This document shows, one piece after another, positions 29,471-36,179 of a stretch of DNA of 64,000 bases (its first letter is position 1; every line of letters starts with the position of its first letter). The DNA is from Brachybacterium tyrofermentans (lineage in GTDB: Bacteria > Actinomycetota > Actinomycetes > Actinomycetales > Dermabacteraceae). The notes beneath the pieces were generated by a model. That model had not been told where the DNA came from and searched no databases. It saw only the letters and a list, made by a program, of their open reading frames with translations. The stretch covers positions 78,033-142,032 of the forward strand of contig NZ_JABUXW010000014.1 of NCBI RefSeq assembly GCF_014897585.1. Direction: 5' to 3'. The position numbers and the translations under genes were made by a program.

Positions 29471-30093
29471 GCACCGCCGACCCGCGTGACCCGGATCAGG
29501 ATCCGTCCGACGGCTCCGGCCACGGCTCCGACGACATCGATGCCGAGTTCGCCCGGCTCACCGAGGGTCTCTCCCTCGACTCCCTCGATGAGACCCCGCT
29601 GACCGTCGAGGACGTCCTGTCCGAGACCCCTGCCGAGGAGAAGGAACCCACGATCGCCGTGGTCGCCACCTCCGTCGCGACCAGCCAGGCACTCGCCGGC
29701 GCGATCCGGCTGGGCCGGGAGGCGCGCACCGACGGGATCGACATCCCCACCGGCAGCCGCACCCTGGAGACCCGCACCGGCGCGATCGCCGTGGGGGAGC
29801 TCGAGGAGACCGCCGCCCATGATCTCGCGGCGATCGCCTCGACCGCGCTGCAGCGCAACGGCATCGTGCTGTTCTGGCGCCGGGGCGACCGCATGACCGC
29901 CACCCGGTACAAGGGCGGGGAGCGCGGCGAGGACATCTCGCCCGCGATCGTGCTCGGCGCGGTGGACGACGTCGTGGAGGAGCTGCTCCTCGGGACGACG
30001 GCAGTGGACGAGCTGGAAGAGGGCATCGACCCCTCGACGGTCACCCGGGCCGAGGCCCTGGCCTGGATCGCCGGTAAGGGGAAGCGCAAGTGA
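29467..30093 (+). CDS. Unrecognised protein encoded inside the his operon
   Basis: 208 aa from the GTG at 29467 (GTGA overlap with hisB) and overlapping hisH by 4 bp. The first 55 residues are acidic and probably disordered. A folded-looking part follows: [20 protein letters not shown] (about 61-80), [20 protein letters not shown], and [20 protein letters not shown], then a helical [15 protein letters not shown] and a basic end GKGKRK. No family, signal peptide or membrane segment is recognised. Coupling on both sides implies it is made with HisB and HisH; a structural or regulatory role in the pathway is only inference. Confidence 0.8.
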   Translation: MSTADPRDPDQDPSDGSGHGSDDIDAEFARLTEGLSLDSLDETPLTVEDVLSETPAEEKEPTIAVVATSVATSQALAGAIRLGREARTDGIDIPTGSRTLETRTGAIAVGELEETAAHDLAAIASTALQRNGIVLFWRRGDRMTATRYKGGERGEDISPAIVLGAVDDVVEELLLGTTAVDELEEGIDPSTVTRAEALAWIAGKGKRK

Positions 30094-30854
30094 CCGAGGC
30101 CGATCCCCTCCCCGAGAGCATCGCCGAACCCTCTGCCGAGCCGGGTGCCGGCGACGCCGCCGCCACCCCGCGCGTCGTGGTCCTGGATCACGGCTCGGGC
30201 AATGTCCGCTCCGTGGTGCGCGCCCTCGAGGCAGCCGGCGCCGCCGTCGAGCTCACCGCCGATCGCGATCTCGCGCTCGCGGCCGACGGTCTCGTCGTGC
30301 CCGGCGTCGGCGCCTTCGCCGCCACCATCGAGCAGGTGCTCGCTGTGGGCGGGGACCGCATCATCGAACGACGGCTGGCCGGCGGCCTGCCCGTCCTCGG
30401 CATCTGCGTGGGCCTGCAGATCATGTTCGACGCCGGTACCGAGCACGGCCAGCGTAGCGCGGGGCTCGCGCAGTGGCCGGGCGAGATCACCGGCCTCCAG
30501 GCATCCGTGGTGCCCCACATGGGGTGGAACACCGTGGAGGCCGCCGACGGCACCCAGCTGTTCCGGGGCGTCGAGTCCGAGCGCTTCTACTTCGTGCACT
30601 CCTACGCCGCGCGCGAATGGACCATGGAGCAGATCGGCTCGCTCGCCGCCCCGAAGGTCACCTGGGCCGAGCACGACGGGGACCGCTTCGTCGCGGCCGT
30701 CGAGAACGACGCGCTCACGGCGACCCAGTTCCACCCCGAGAAGTCCGGGGACGCCGGGGCCAAGCTCCTGGCGAACTGGCTCGGCACGCTGCCGCGCCGC
30801 CGACCCGGGGCTGAGGGCGCCGCAGCAGGTGCCCAGCAGGAGGCGTCACCGTGA
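30090..30854 (+). CDS. hisH: Imidazole glycerol phosphate synthase subunit HisH
   Basis: 254 aa including a 27-residue Glu/Ala/Pro-rich extension before the domain ([20 protein letters not shown]). Class I glutamine amidotransferase giving ammonia to HisF. The triad is intact: Cys106 in [11 protein letters not shown], and His214 and Glu216 in [11 protein letters not shown]. The C-terminal 25 residues are an Ala/Arg-rich tail. The partner hisF is not in this window. GTG start overlaps the upstream stop. Confidence 0.97.
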   Translation: MTEADPLPESIAEPSAEPGAGDAAATPRVVVLDHGSGNVRSVVRALEAAGAAVELTADRDLALAADGLVVPGVGAFAATIEQVLAVGGDRIIERRLAGGLPVLGICVGLQIMFDAGTEHGQRSAGLAQWPGEITGLQASVVPHMGWNTVEAADGTQLFRGVESERFYFVHSYAAREWTMEQIGSLAAPKVTWAEHDGDRFVAAVENDALTATQFHPEKSGDAGAKLLANWLGTLPRRRPGAEGAAAGAQQEASP

Positions 30855-31009
30855 TCTACGCCTTCATCCTGCTCTTCGCCGGCGGCATGACGCTCGGCGG
30901 AGCCTGGTCCTTCTACCGCTCCAAGAAGCCATGGTGGGCCACCCTGGGACTGCTCGTGCTGGGCCTGGTCTTCATCGGCATCTCGTTCTGGCGGCTGCGG
31001 ACCGGCTGA
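30851..31009 (+). CDS. 52-aa two-helix membrane protein between hisH and priA
   Basis: The GTG at 30851 overlaps the hisH stop (GTGA) and the frame closes with TGA at 31007-31009. The product starts [20 protein letters not shown], then has YRSKKPWW, and a second hydrophobic run [17 protein letters not shown]. Two membrane helices flank a basic loop, a typical topology for a small bitopic hairpin protein. Tight coupling to hisH and sensible codon use support it as a real gene. I do not recognise a family. Confidence 0.75.
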   Translation: MIYAFILLFAGGMTLGGAWSFYRSKKPWWATLGLLVLGLVFIGISFWRLRTG

Positions 31010-31062
31010 CCGGCACGACCTGTCGCCGGCTCCGTCCGTTCCCGCCCATTCGCCCCTCCCTG

Positions 31063-31152
31063 AGTTCCTCGGTTCCCGAGCATTCTCCGTACTCCTTGCA
31101 ATCCCCGCACTTCCTGCATCCCGTGCAGTCCGTGCATTCTCTGCAGTCCCCA
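31063..31152. repeat. 9-bp periodic array upstream of priA
   Basis: Ten in-phase units of 9 bp, for example cattctccg, tactccttg, cacttcctg, cagtccgtg, cattctctg and cagtcccca. Most fit NANTCCNNG. The array fills most of the 207-bp spacer between the small membrane protein and priA and is strongly pyrimidine-rich on the plus strand. Confidence 0.8.
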
Positions 31153-31216
31153 CCAGTGATCTCGAGCCCCTGCAGGGCGACGACCCCGAGACAACCCGCT
31201 TCCAGGAGGCACCCCT

Positions 31217-31951
31217 ATGACCGCTCCGATCCTCGAGCTGCTGCCCGCCGTCGATGTGCAGTCCGGCCAGGCAGTCCGTCTCGTGCAGGGTGAAGCCGGC
31301 TCCGAGACCTCCTACGGCGCCCCGCTGGACGCCGCCCTCGCCTTCCAGGAGGGCGGTGCGCAGTGGCTGCACCTGGTGGACCTCGACGCGGCCTTCGGGC
31401 GCGGCAGCAACGCCGCCCTGCTCGCCGAGGTCGTCGCCGCGGTCGACATGAACGTGGAGCTCTCCGGCGGCATCCGTGACGACGACTCCCTCGCCGCCGC
31501 GCTCGCCACGGGCTGCCGCCGTGTCAACCTCGGCACGGCCGCCCTCGAGAACCCCGAGTGGACCGCGGAGATCCTCGCCGAGCACGGCGACCGCATCGCC
31601 GTCGGCCTCGACGTGCGCGGCACGACCCTCGCCGCCCGCGGCTGGACCCGCGAGGGAGGCGACCTGTGGGAGACCCTCGAGCGCCTCGACGAAGCCGGCT
31701 GCCAGCGCTACGTCGTCACCGACGTCACGAAGGACGGCACCCTGCGCGGTCCCAACGTCGACCTCCTGCGCGACGTCTGCTCCCGTACCGACGCCGCCGT
31801 CGTCGCCTCCGGCGGCATCTCCTCGCTCGAGGACCTGCGTGCCCTGCGCGAGCTGGTCCCCGCCGGGGTCGAGGGCGCGATCGTGGGCAAGGCCCTCTAC
31901 GCCCAGGCGTTCACGATGGGTGAGGCGCTGGACGTCGCAGGTCGCCGATGA
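31217..31951 (+). CDS. priA: Phosphoribosyl isomerase HisA/PriA
   Basis: 244 aa TIM barrel. Catalytic Asp13 in [15 protein letters not shown] and Asp169 in [16 protein letters not shown] are present, with phosphate-binding [12 protein letters not shown] and [13 protein letters not shown]. In most actinobacteria this protein is PriA, which also does the TrpF reaction of tryptophan synthesis (established). The Arg-containing loop [14 protein letters not shown] fits that bifunctional type. AGGAGG lies 8 nt before the ATG. It overlaps sseB by 4 bp. Confidence 0.95.
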   Translation: MTAPILELLPAVDVQSGQAVRLVQGEAGSETSYGAPLDAALAFQEGGAQWLHLVDLDAAFGRGSNAALLAEVVAAVDMNVELSGGIRDDDSLAAALATGCRRVNLGTAALENPEWTAEILAEHGDRIAVGLDVRGTTLAARGWTREGGDLWETLERLDEAGCQRYVVTDVTKDGTLRGPNVDLLRDVCSRTDAAVVASGGISSLEDLRALRELVPAGVEGAIVGKALYAQAFTMGEALDVAGRR

Positions 31952-32805
31952 CAGGGGCACCAGAGACCCCGGACCCCTCGGAACGGCGGCCCGCCGACGC
32001 TCACGAGACCCGTGCGGAGGCGGTCGCGAAGGCGCTGCCCGCGCACTTCCGCGAGAAGTCACCGCTCACGGACACCGCGGGTGTCTCGTGGGAAGGGCGC
32101 GACTACACCGTCAGCCCCTTCCCGGAGGATTCCGGGGCGATCCCGGAGGAGCTCGGCCGTGCGCTGACGGCCCACCGTGCCGGTCAGGATCCTCACCGTC
32201 AGGCGTTCGTGGCGGCCTTGGCGCGGAGCCGCGTGCTGGTGCCGATCATGGCGGTCGCCACCGAGACCGGCACCACCGCGCACGGGCTGACCGGTGACAA
32301 CGGCGCCGATATGGCGATGGTGTCGATCACCGCGCCCGACGGCATCCGGGTGCTGCCGATCTTCACCGCCGCCGATGCCCTGAGCGCCTGGCGGTCCGAC
32401 GCCCGCCCGGTCCCCGTGGTGGCCCCGCAGGCCGCACAGGCCGCGGTGCAGGAAGGCTGCACCGCACTGCTGGTGGACGCGGCGACCTCGCCGGACGTGG
32501 GCGGGCCGATCCTGCTCCCGCGATCAGTGCTCTGGGCGCTCGCCCAGGGACGCGAATGGGTCCCTCCGCATCTGGATCCGGAGCTCTCCGCCGTCCTGGA
32601 CGCCGTCGCGGACGCGACGGATCAGGTCGAGGGCCTCTCGGCGCGTGCAGGGCAGCGCAGCGAGGTCGACCTCCATCTGCAGCTGCGCCCCGGACTCACG
32701 GCGCCTCAGGTGCGCGCGGTGGTCGACGAGGTCTCCGCCCGTCTCGGCGCGGAGACGCTCGTCGCCGAGCGGATCAGCTCACTGCGTCTCGTGCTGGGGT
32801 CCTGA
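31948..32805 (+). CDS. SseB family protein
   Basis: 285 aa. The central part (about 75-215) is the SseB N-terminal domain: [60 protein letters not shown], and [16 protein letters not shown] charged extension precedes it, and a C-terminal domain with [20 protein letters not shown] follows. Found after priA and before infC in many Micrococcales; biochemical role unknown. ATGA overlap with priA. Confidence 0.88.
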   Translation: MTGAPETPDPSERRPADAHETRAEAVAKALPAHFREKSPLTDTAGVSWEGRDYTVSPFPEDSGAIPEELGRALTAHRAGQDPHRQAFVAALARSRVLVPIMAVATETGTTAHGLTGDNGADMAMVSITAPDGIRVLPIFTAADALSAWRSDARPVPVVAPQAAQAAVQEGCTALLVDAATSPDVGGPILLPRSVLWALAQGREWVPPHLDPELSAVLDAVADATDQVEGLSARAGQRSEVDLHLQLRPGLTAPQVRAVVDEVSARLGAETLVAERISSLRLVLGS

Positions 32806-32807
32806 CC

Positions 32808-32897
32808 GTACGAGCTGCGGGAGCCGGTCGAGCTGCGGGAGCCGTGCGGCCCGGATGAGCCGTACGGCACTCATGAGCCGCTCGGTCCTCAGGAGAC
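32808..32897. repeat. 18-bp periodic array at the convergent sseB/DUF1844 junction
   Basis: Five in-phase 18-bp units: gtacgagctgcgggagcc, ggtcgagctgcgggagcc, gtgcggcccggatgagcc, gtacggcactcatgagcc, gctcggtcctcaggagac. The first two differ at two positions. The array runs into the end of the DUF1844 gene. Confidence 0.85.
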
Positions 32898-33275
32898 GCG
32901 GCCGGTGTACTTCTCGCCCGGGGCCTCGCCCGGGGCCTCGCCCGGGCCATCGGGGAACGGCAGCGCCTCGGCGAAGGCCAGCTGCAGCGAGCGCAGGCCG
33001 TCACGCAGGGACCGGGCATGCTCGTTGCCGATCTCCGGAGCCGAGGCGGTCACCAGGCCGGCCAGGGCAGTGATCAGCTTCCGCGCCTCGGCGAGGTCCT
33101 GGTACTGCCCGGTCGCCTCGTCCTCCGCGAGCCCCACCTTCACGGCGGCGGCGCTCATGAGATGCACGCAGGCCGACGTGATGATCTCGACCGCGGCGAC
33201 CTCGGAGATGTCGCGCAGCGCATCGTCGGAGCTCTCGTCCGCGGGGGCAGGTGCGGGGGTCTGGTTGTCGTTCAC
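32889..33275 (-). CDS. DUF1844 family protein
   Basis: 128 aa from the GTG at 33275. Core: ISEVAAVEIITSACVHLMSA and AAVKVGLAEDEATGQYQDLA, followed by EARKLITALAGLVTA, matching DUF1844, a small helical protein commonly encoded beside infC in actinobacteria. The C-terminus has GEAPGEAPGE, written by a 12-bp repeat at 32913-32948. The start overlaps the upstream gene's stop (GTGA). Function unknown. Confidence 0.9.
   Translation of the reverse strand: MNDNQTPAPAPADESSDDALRDISEVAAVEIITSACVHLMSAAAVKVGLAEDEATGQYQDLAEARKLITALAGLVTASAPEIGNEHARSLRDGLRSLQLAFAEALPFPDGPGEAPGEAPGEKYTGRVS
32913..32948. repeat. 12-bp in-frame repeat in the DUF1844 gene
   Basis: ctcgcccggggc occurs three times (last copy with one change), encoding the repeated Gly-Glu-Ala-Pro on the minus strand. 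Confidence 0.85.
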
Positions 33276-33646
33276 AGGGTGTTGTCCTTCGTCGTGGAGG
33301 GGGCAAGGTCGTCGGTGGCGACCAGGGGGTCGAGAGTGCGGGCGGAGCGGTCCGGGCCCGCAGCGCATCGCGCCGCGGCGTCCGCGAGAGGGTCGTGGAT
33401 CGTCCCTCCTGCAGTCTCCAGGATCGTGCTCTCCTCGATGATCGCACCCACTGCTGCACCGGGCTCGGGGCGCAGTGCGCGATAGGCCAGGATGCTGCCG
33501 CCGATGGCGACCACCAGCACCAGGACCGCGACGACCACCAGTGAGATGATGATGTCCCGTCTGCGCCGCGGATCAGGAGGGGTGCTGCCGGGAGGGGCGT
33601 CGCCCTCGCGCTCAGGGTCTCCGACAGGGCTGCGGTCGCTCTCCAC
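33272..33646 (-). CDS. Single-pass membrane protein, hypothetical
   Basis: 124 aa. A Pro/Asp-rich, basic-ended N-terminus (PPDPRRRRD) is followed by one membrane helix, IIISLVVVAVLVLVVAIGGS (about 31-52), and an outside domain with ARCAAGPDRSARTLDPL. The arrangement suggests an Nin-Cout anchor. It overlaps the DUF1844 start by 4 bp, so both are co-translated and read away from infC. No family recognised. Confidence 0.75.
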   Translation of the reverse strand: MESDRSPVGDPEREGDAPPGSTPPDPRRRRDIIISLVVVAVLVLVVAIGGSILAYRALRPEPGAAVGAIIEESTILETAGGTIHDPLADAAARCAAGPDRSARTLDPLVATDDLAPSTTKDNTL

Positions 33647-33691
33647 GGAACTCCTCGTTCATCACTGGTCAGGGACGCGACGCACATCACC

Positions 33692-33719
33692 TGGACTGCG
33701 CGAGCGCTCCTGCTAGGAT
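33692..33719 (+). promoter_or_regulatory. Promoter of infC-rpmI-rplT
   Basis: TGGACT (33692-33697), 16 bp, TAGGAT (33714-33719). Start is expected near 33726, giving a leader of about 245 nt. Confidence 0.6.
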
Positions 33720-33725
33720 AGGGGA

Positions 33726-33971
33726 TCGGAACAGGTCGAAACCCTCGTCACATCGTTCCTCAAGTGGAGTCCCTTCCCACCTCGTAGCAAACAGCCCGCA
33801 GCTCTCGAGCTCGGCGCGAACCGTTGCCAGGTCAGTATCGCAGTCGGGCGGCAACGCCCGATCGTCGGGCCGCAATGCCCGGCAGGCGCTCCGGCGTCGC
33901 GCACCTTGGGGCCTCCGCATGAAGCGGGGGCCTTTCGTCTTGTCCGACTCGAACCAAGGTGAGGAGCCAAC
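33726..33971 (+). promoter_or_regulatory. Long structured leader of infC with attenuator-like hairpin
   Basis: Contains CGGGCG-GCAA-CGCCCG (33845-33860, a GNRA-loop hairpin), then CGGGC/GCCCG (from 33866), then GGCCTCCGC (33910-33918) pairing with GCGGGGGCC (33924-33932) over 9 bp with one wobble. That last stem is followed by TTTCGTCTTGT, which resembles an intrinsic terminator 40 nt before the start codon. The layout fits transcription attenuation of the IF3/L35/L20 operon. No open frame of note lies within. Confidence 0.6.
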
Positions 33972-33974
33972 ATC
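33961..33974 (+). promoter_or_regulatory. Ribosome site and AUC start codon of infC
   Basis: GAGGAG (33961-33966), 5 nt, then ATC at 33972. A TGA stop in the same frame at 33960-33962 leaves no ATG, GTG or TTG upstream, and the next in-frame ATG (34146) would delete the IF3 N-terminal domain. Confidence 0.88.
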
Positions 33975-34598
33975 AGCGAACAGCGCATCAATGGTCAGAT
34001 CAGGGTCCCGAAGGTCCTTCTGGTCGGGCCCGCCGGCGAGCAGGTCGGTGAGGTCCGTGTCGAGGACGCACTGCGTCTCGCCGCGGAAGCCGATCTCGAT
34101 CTTGTCGAGGTCGCACCCGGCGCGAACCCGCCGGTCGCGCGTCTCATGGATTACGGCAAGTACAAGTACGAAGCCAACCTGAAGGCCCGTGAGGCGCGGA
34201 AGAACCAGGCGAATACGGTCCAGAAGGAAATCCGTATGGGCCTGAAGATCGACGTGCACGACTACGAGACCAAGCGTCGCAACGTGGAGAAGTTCCTCGA
34301 TGGTGGCGACAAGGTCAAGGTCATCATCCGCTTCCGTGGTCGTGAGCAGTCCCGTCCCGAGAGGGGCGTCAAGCTTCTCGGTCGTATGGCCGAGGACGTC
34401 GCCGAGTACGGCTTCGTCGAGTCGCACCCGCGACAGGACGGTCGCAACATGGTGATGGTCTTCGGACCGCACAAGAAGAAGGCCCAGGCCATGGCCGAGG
34501 CCCGCAAGCGCAAGACTGACGCCGAGAAGGCTGTTGCCCGTGGCGGGGACGAGTCGTCCCAGCCCGAGGCCGACGCCGAGCCCGGCTCCGAGTCCTGA
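33972..34598 (+). CDS. infC: Translation initiation factor IF-3
   Basis: 208 aa starting at an AUC codon (33972). The N-terminal domain reads [20 protein letters not shown], then [20 protein letters not shown] and [10 protein letters not shown]. The C-terminal domain has [40 protein letters not shown] and [12 protein letters not shown] Glu/Asp/Ser-rich tail of about 35 residues ends the protein. IF3 discriminates against non-AUG start codons, and rare start codons on infC mediate its autoregulation in E. coli (established); the same logic is likely here. First gene of infC-rpmI-rplT. Confidence 0.96.
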   Translation: MSEQRINGQIRVPKVLLVGPAGEQVGEVRVEDALRLAAEADLDLVEVAPGANPPVARLMDYGKYKYEANLKAREARKNQANTVQKEIRMGLKIDVHDYETKRRNVEKFLDGGDKVKVIIRFRGREQSRPERGVKLLGRMAEDVAEYGFVESHPRQDGRNMVMVFGPHKKKAQAMAEARKRKTDAEKAVARGGDESSQPEADAEPGSES

Positions 34599-34623
34599 GA
34601 ACGTACGAAGGAGAACAGGCACC

Positions 34624-34818
34624 ATGCCGAAGAACAAGACCCATTCGGGGACCAAGAAGCGCATCCGGGTGACCGGGTCGGGCAAGCTCATGCGGGAGAA
34701 GGCGAACGCTCGCCACCTCCTGGAGCACAAGTCCTCCACCCGCAAGCGCCGCCTCGGCACCGACACCACTGTCGCCAAGGCCGACGTCAAGCGCATGAAG
34801 AAGCTGCTGGGCCGCTGA
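34624..34818 (+). CDS. rpmI: 50S ribosomal protein L35
   Basis: 64 aa, the exact family length. [20 protein letters not shown] and [20 protein letters not shown] are the L35 signature; extremely basic. AAGGAG precedes the ATG. It lies 25 bp after infC and before rplT, the near-universal infC-rpmI-rplT order. Confidence 0.98.
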   Translation: MPKNKTHSGTKKRIRVTGSGKLMREKANARHLLEHKSSTRKRRLGTDTTVAKADVKRMKKLLGR

Positions 34819-34876
34819 TCGCCCACGTGGGAGCCCTGCTCCCGCGCCCCTGAATTTACGATCGAAGGAGTATCAC

Positions 34877-35257
34877 GTGGCACGCGTGAAGCGGGCGGTA
34901 AACGCCCATAAGAAGCGTCGGGAAATCCTTGAGCAGGCCAGCGGCTACCGCGGCCAGCGCTCGCGTCTGTACCGCAAGGCGAAGGAGCAGGTCCTGCACT
35001 CGCAGACCTACAACTTCCGCGACCGCAAGAAGCGCCAGGGTTCCTTCCGTCAGCTCTGGATCCAGCGCATCAACGCGGCATCCCGCGCCAACGGCCTGAC
35101 CTACAACCGCCTCATCCAGGGCCTCGGCCTGGCCGGCGTCGAGGTCGATCGCCGCATGCTCGCCGAGCTCGCGGTCAACGACGCCCCGGCCTTCGCCGCG
35201 CTCGTCGAGATCGCCAAGAACGCCCTCCCCGAGGACGTCAACGCCCCGGCAGCCTGA
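34877..35257 (+). CDS. rplT: 50S ribosomal protein L20
   Basis: 126 aa from the GTG at 34877 with AAGGAG 6 nt upstream. [40 protein letters not shown] and [20 protein letters not shown] are the L20 core. Needed for early 50S assembly, binding 23S rRNA. L20 represses this operon in some bacteria by binding its leader; whether that occurs here is untested. Confidence 0.98.
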   Translation: MARVKRAVNAHKKRREILEQASGYRGQRSRLYRKAKEQVLHSQTYNFRDRKKRQGSFRQLWIQRINAASRANGLTYNRLIQGLGLAGVEVDRRMLAELAVNDAPAFAALVEIAKNALPEDVNAPAA

Positions 35258-35276
35258 CATCGCGCCACACGACGCG

Positions 35277-36179
35277 ATGACCGAGCGCCCGGATCAGTCC
35301 CCGATCACCTCCCCCCGCTCCGAGCGGGTGCGGAAGGTGGCGGCACTGGCCGGGCGCTCTGCTCGTCGCAAGCAGCAGATGTTCCGCGTGGAGGGGCCGC
35401 AGTCGATCCGTTCGCTGCTCGCCCATCGCGCCGATCTCGCGCGCGAGGTGTTCACCACCGCCCGAGCCGACGCCGCCCATCCCGAGCTGGCGGACCTTGC
35501 CCGCGAGGCCGGGATCACGGTGCACGAGGTGGAGGACCAGATCATCCGCGCCATGGTGCGCGAGGACGCCACCGGGCCGAGCCCTGACGGCGCGCAGCCG
35601 GACGGCGCGGCCAGCGGCACCCTGACGAGCCCTCAAGGCGTGCTGGCCCTCGGACATCTGCCCGCGGAGGACCCGTCGGCCGCCGTCGCGGCGATCGCCG
35701 CCCTGCCGCAGCAGCAGCCGGTCACGGTGGTCGTCCTGCACGAAGTGCGTGACCCCGGCAACGTGGGCACGCTGATCCGTACGGCCGACGCCGCCGGAGC
35801 GGACCTGGTCGTGCTCACCCGCACCTGCGCCGATCCCTATGCCCCGAAGGCCGTGCGTGCCTCCGTGGGAAGCCTCTTCCATCTGCCGGTCGTCACCGGC
35901 GCCGAGATCGACGACGTGCTGGAGGCTCTGCACGGCGCGCAGGTCACCGCCGCCGCGACCAGCGGCTACGCGGAGGCGGAGCTGTTCACGGCGGAGCTGC
36001 CCTCCCGGATCGCGTGGATCCTCGGGAACGAGGCGCACGGACTGGACGAGCACACCCTCGAGGCGGCGCCCCTGGCGGTGCGCATCCCCCTGGCCGGGCA
36101 CGCCGAATCCCTGAACGTCCACACCGCCGCGACGGTATGCCTGTTCGAGACGCTCCGCCGCAGGCAGGCCCGGGAATGA
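35277..36179 (+). CDS. TrmH/SpoU family RNA 2'-O-methyltransferase
   Basis: 300 aa. The N-terminal substrate-binding domain begins KVAALAGRSARRKQQMFRVE. The knotted catalytic domain has all three SpoU motifs: LHEVRDPGNVGTLIRTADAA (motif 1), AWILGNEAHGLDEHTLEAAP (motif 2), and VRIPLAGHAESLNVHTAATV (motif 3). A 20-residue polar loop (ATGPSPDGAQPDGAASGTLT) interrupts the linker. Probably methylates 23S rRNA or tRNA ribose using SAM; target not resolved. It starts 19 bp after rplT and overlaps the CopD-CtaG gene by 4 bp. Confidence 0.93.
   Translation: MTERPDQSPITSPRSERVRKVAALAGRSARRKQQMFRVEGPQSIRSLLAHRADLAREVFTTARADAAHPELADLAREAGITVHEVEDQIIRAMVREDATGPSPDGAQPDGAASGTLTSPQGVLALGHLPAEDPSAAVAAIAALPQQQPVTVVVLHEVRDPGNVGTLIRTADAAGADLVVLTRTCADPYAPKAVRASVGSLFHLPVVTGAEIDDVLEALHGAQVTAAATSGYAEAELFTAELPSRIAWILGNEAHGLDEHTLEAAPLAVRIPLAGHAESLNVHTAATVCLFETLRRRQARE

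Noticed and set aside
31063..31152. Coding sequence for a tripeptide-repeat protein
   Set aside because: Frames across the array lack a start with ribosome site and read into unrelated genes; the 9-bp period alone does not show translation.
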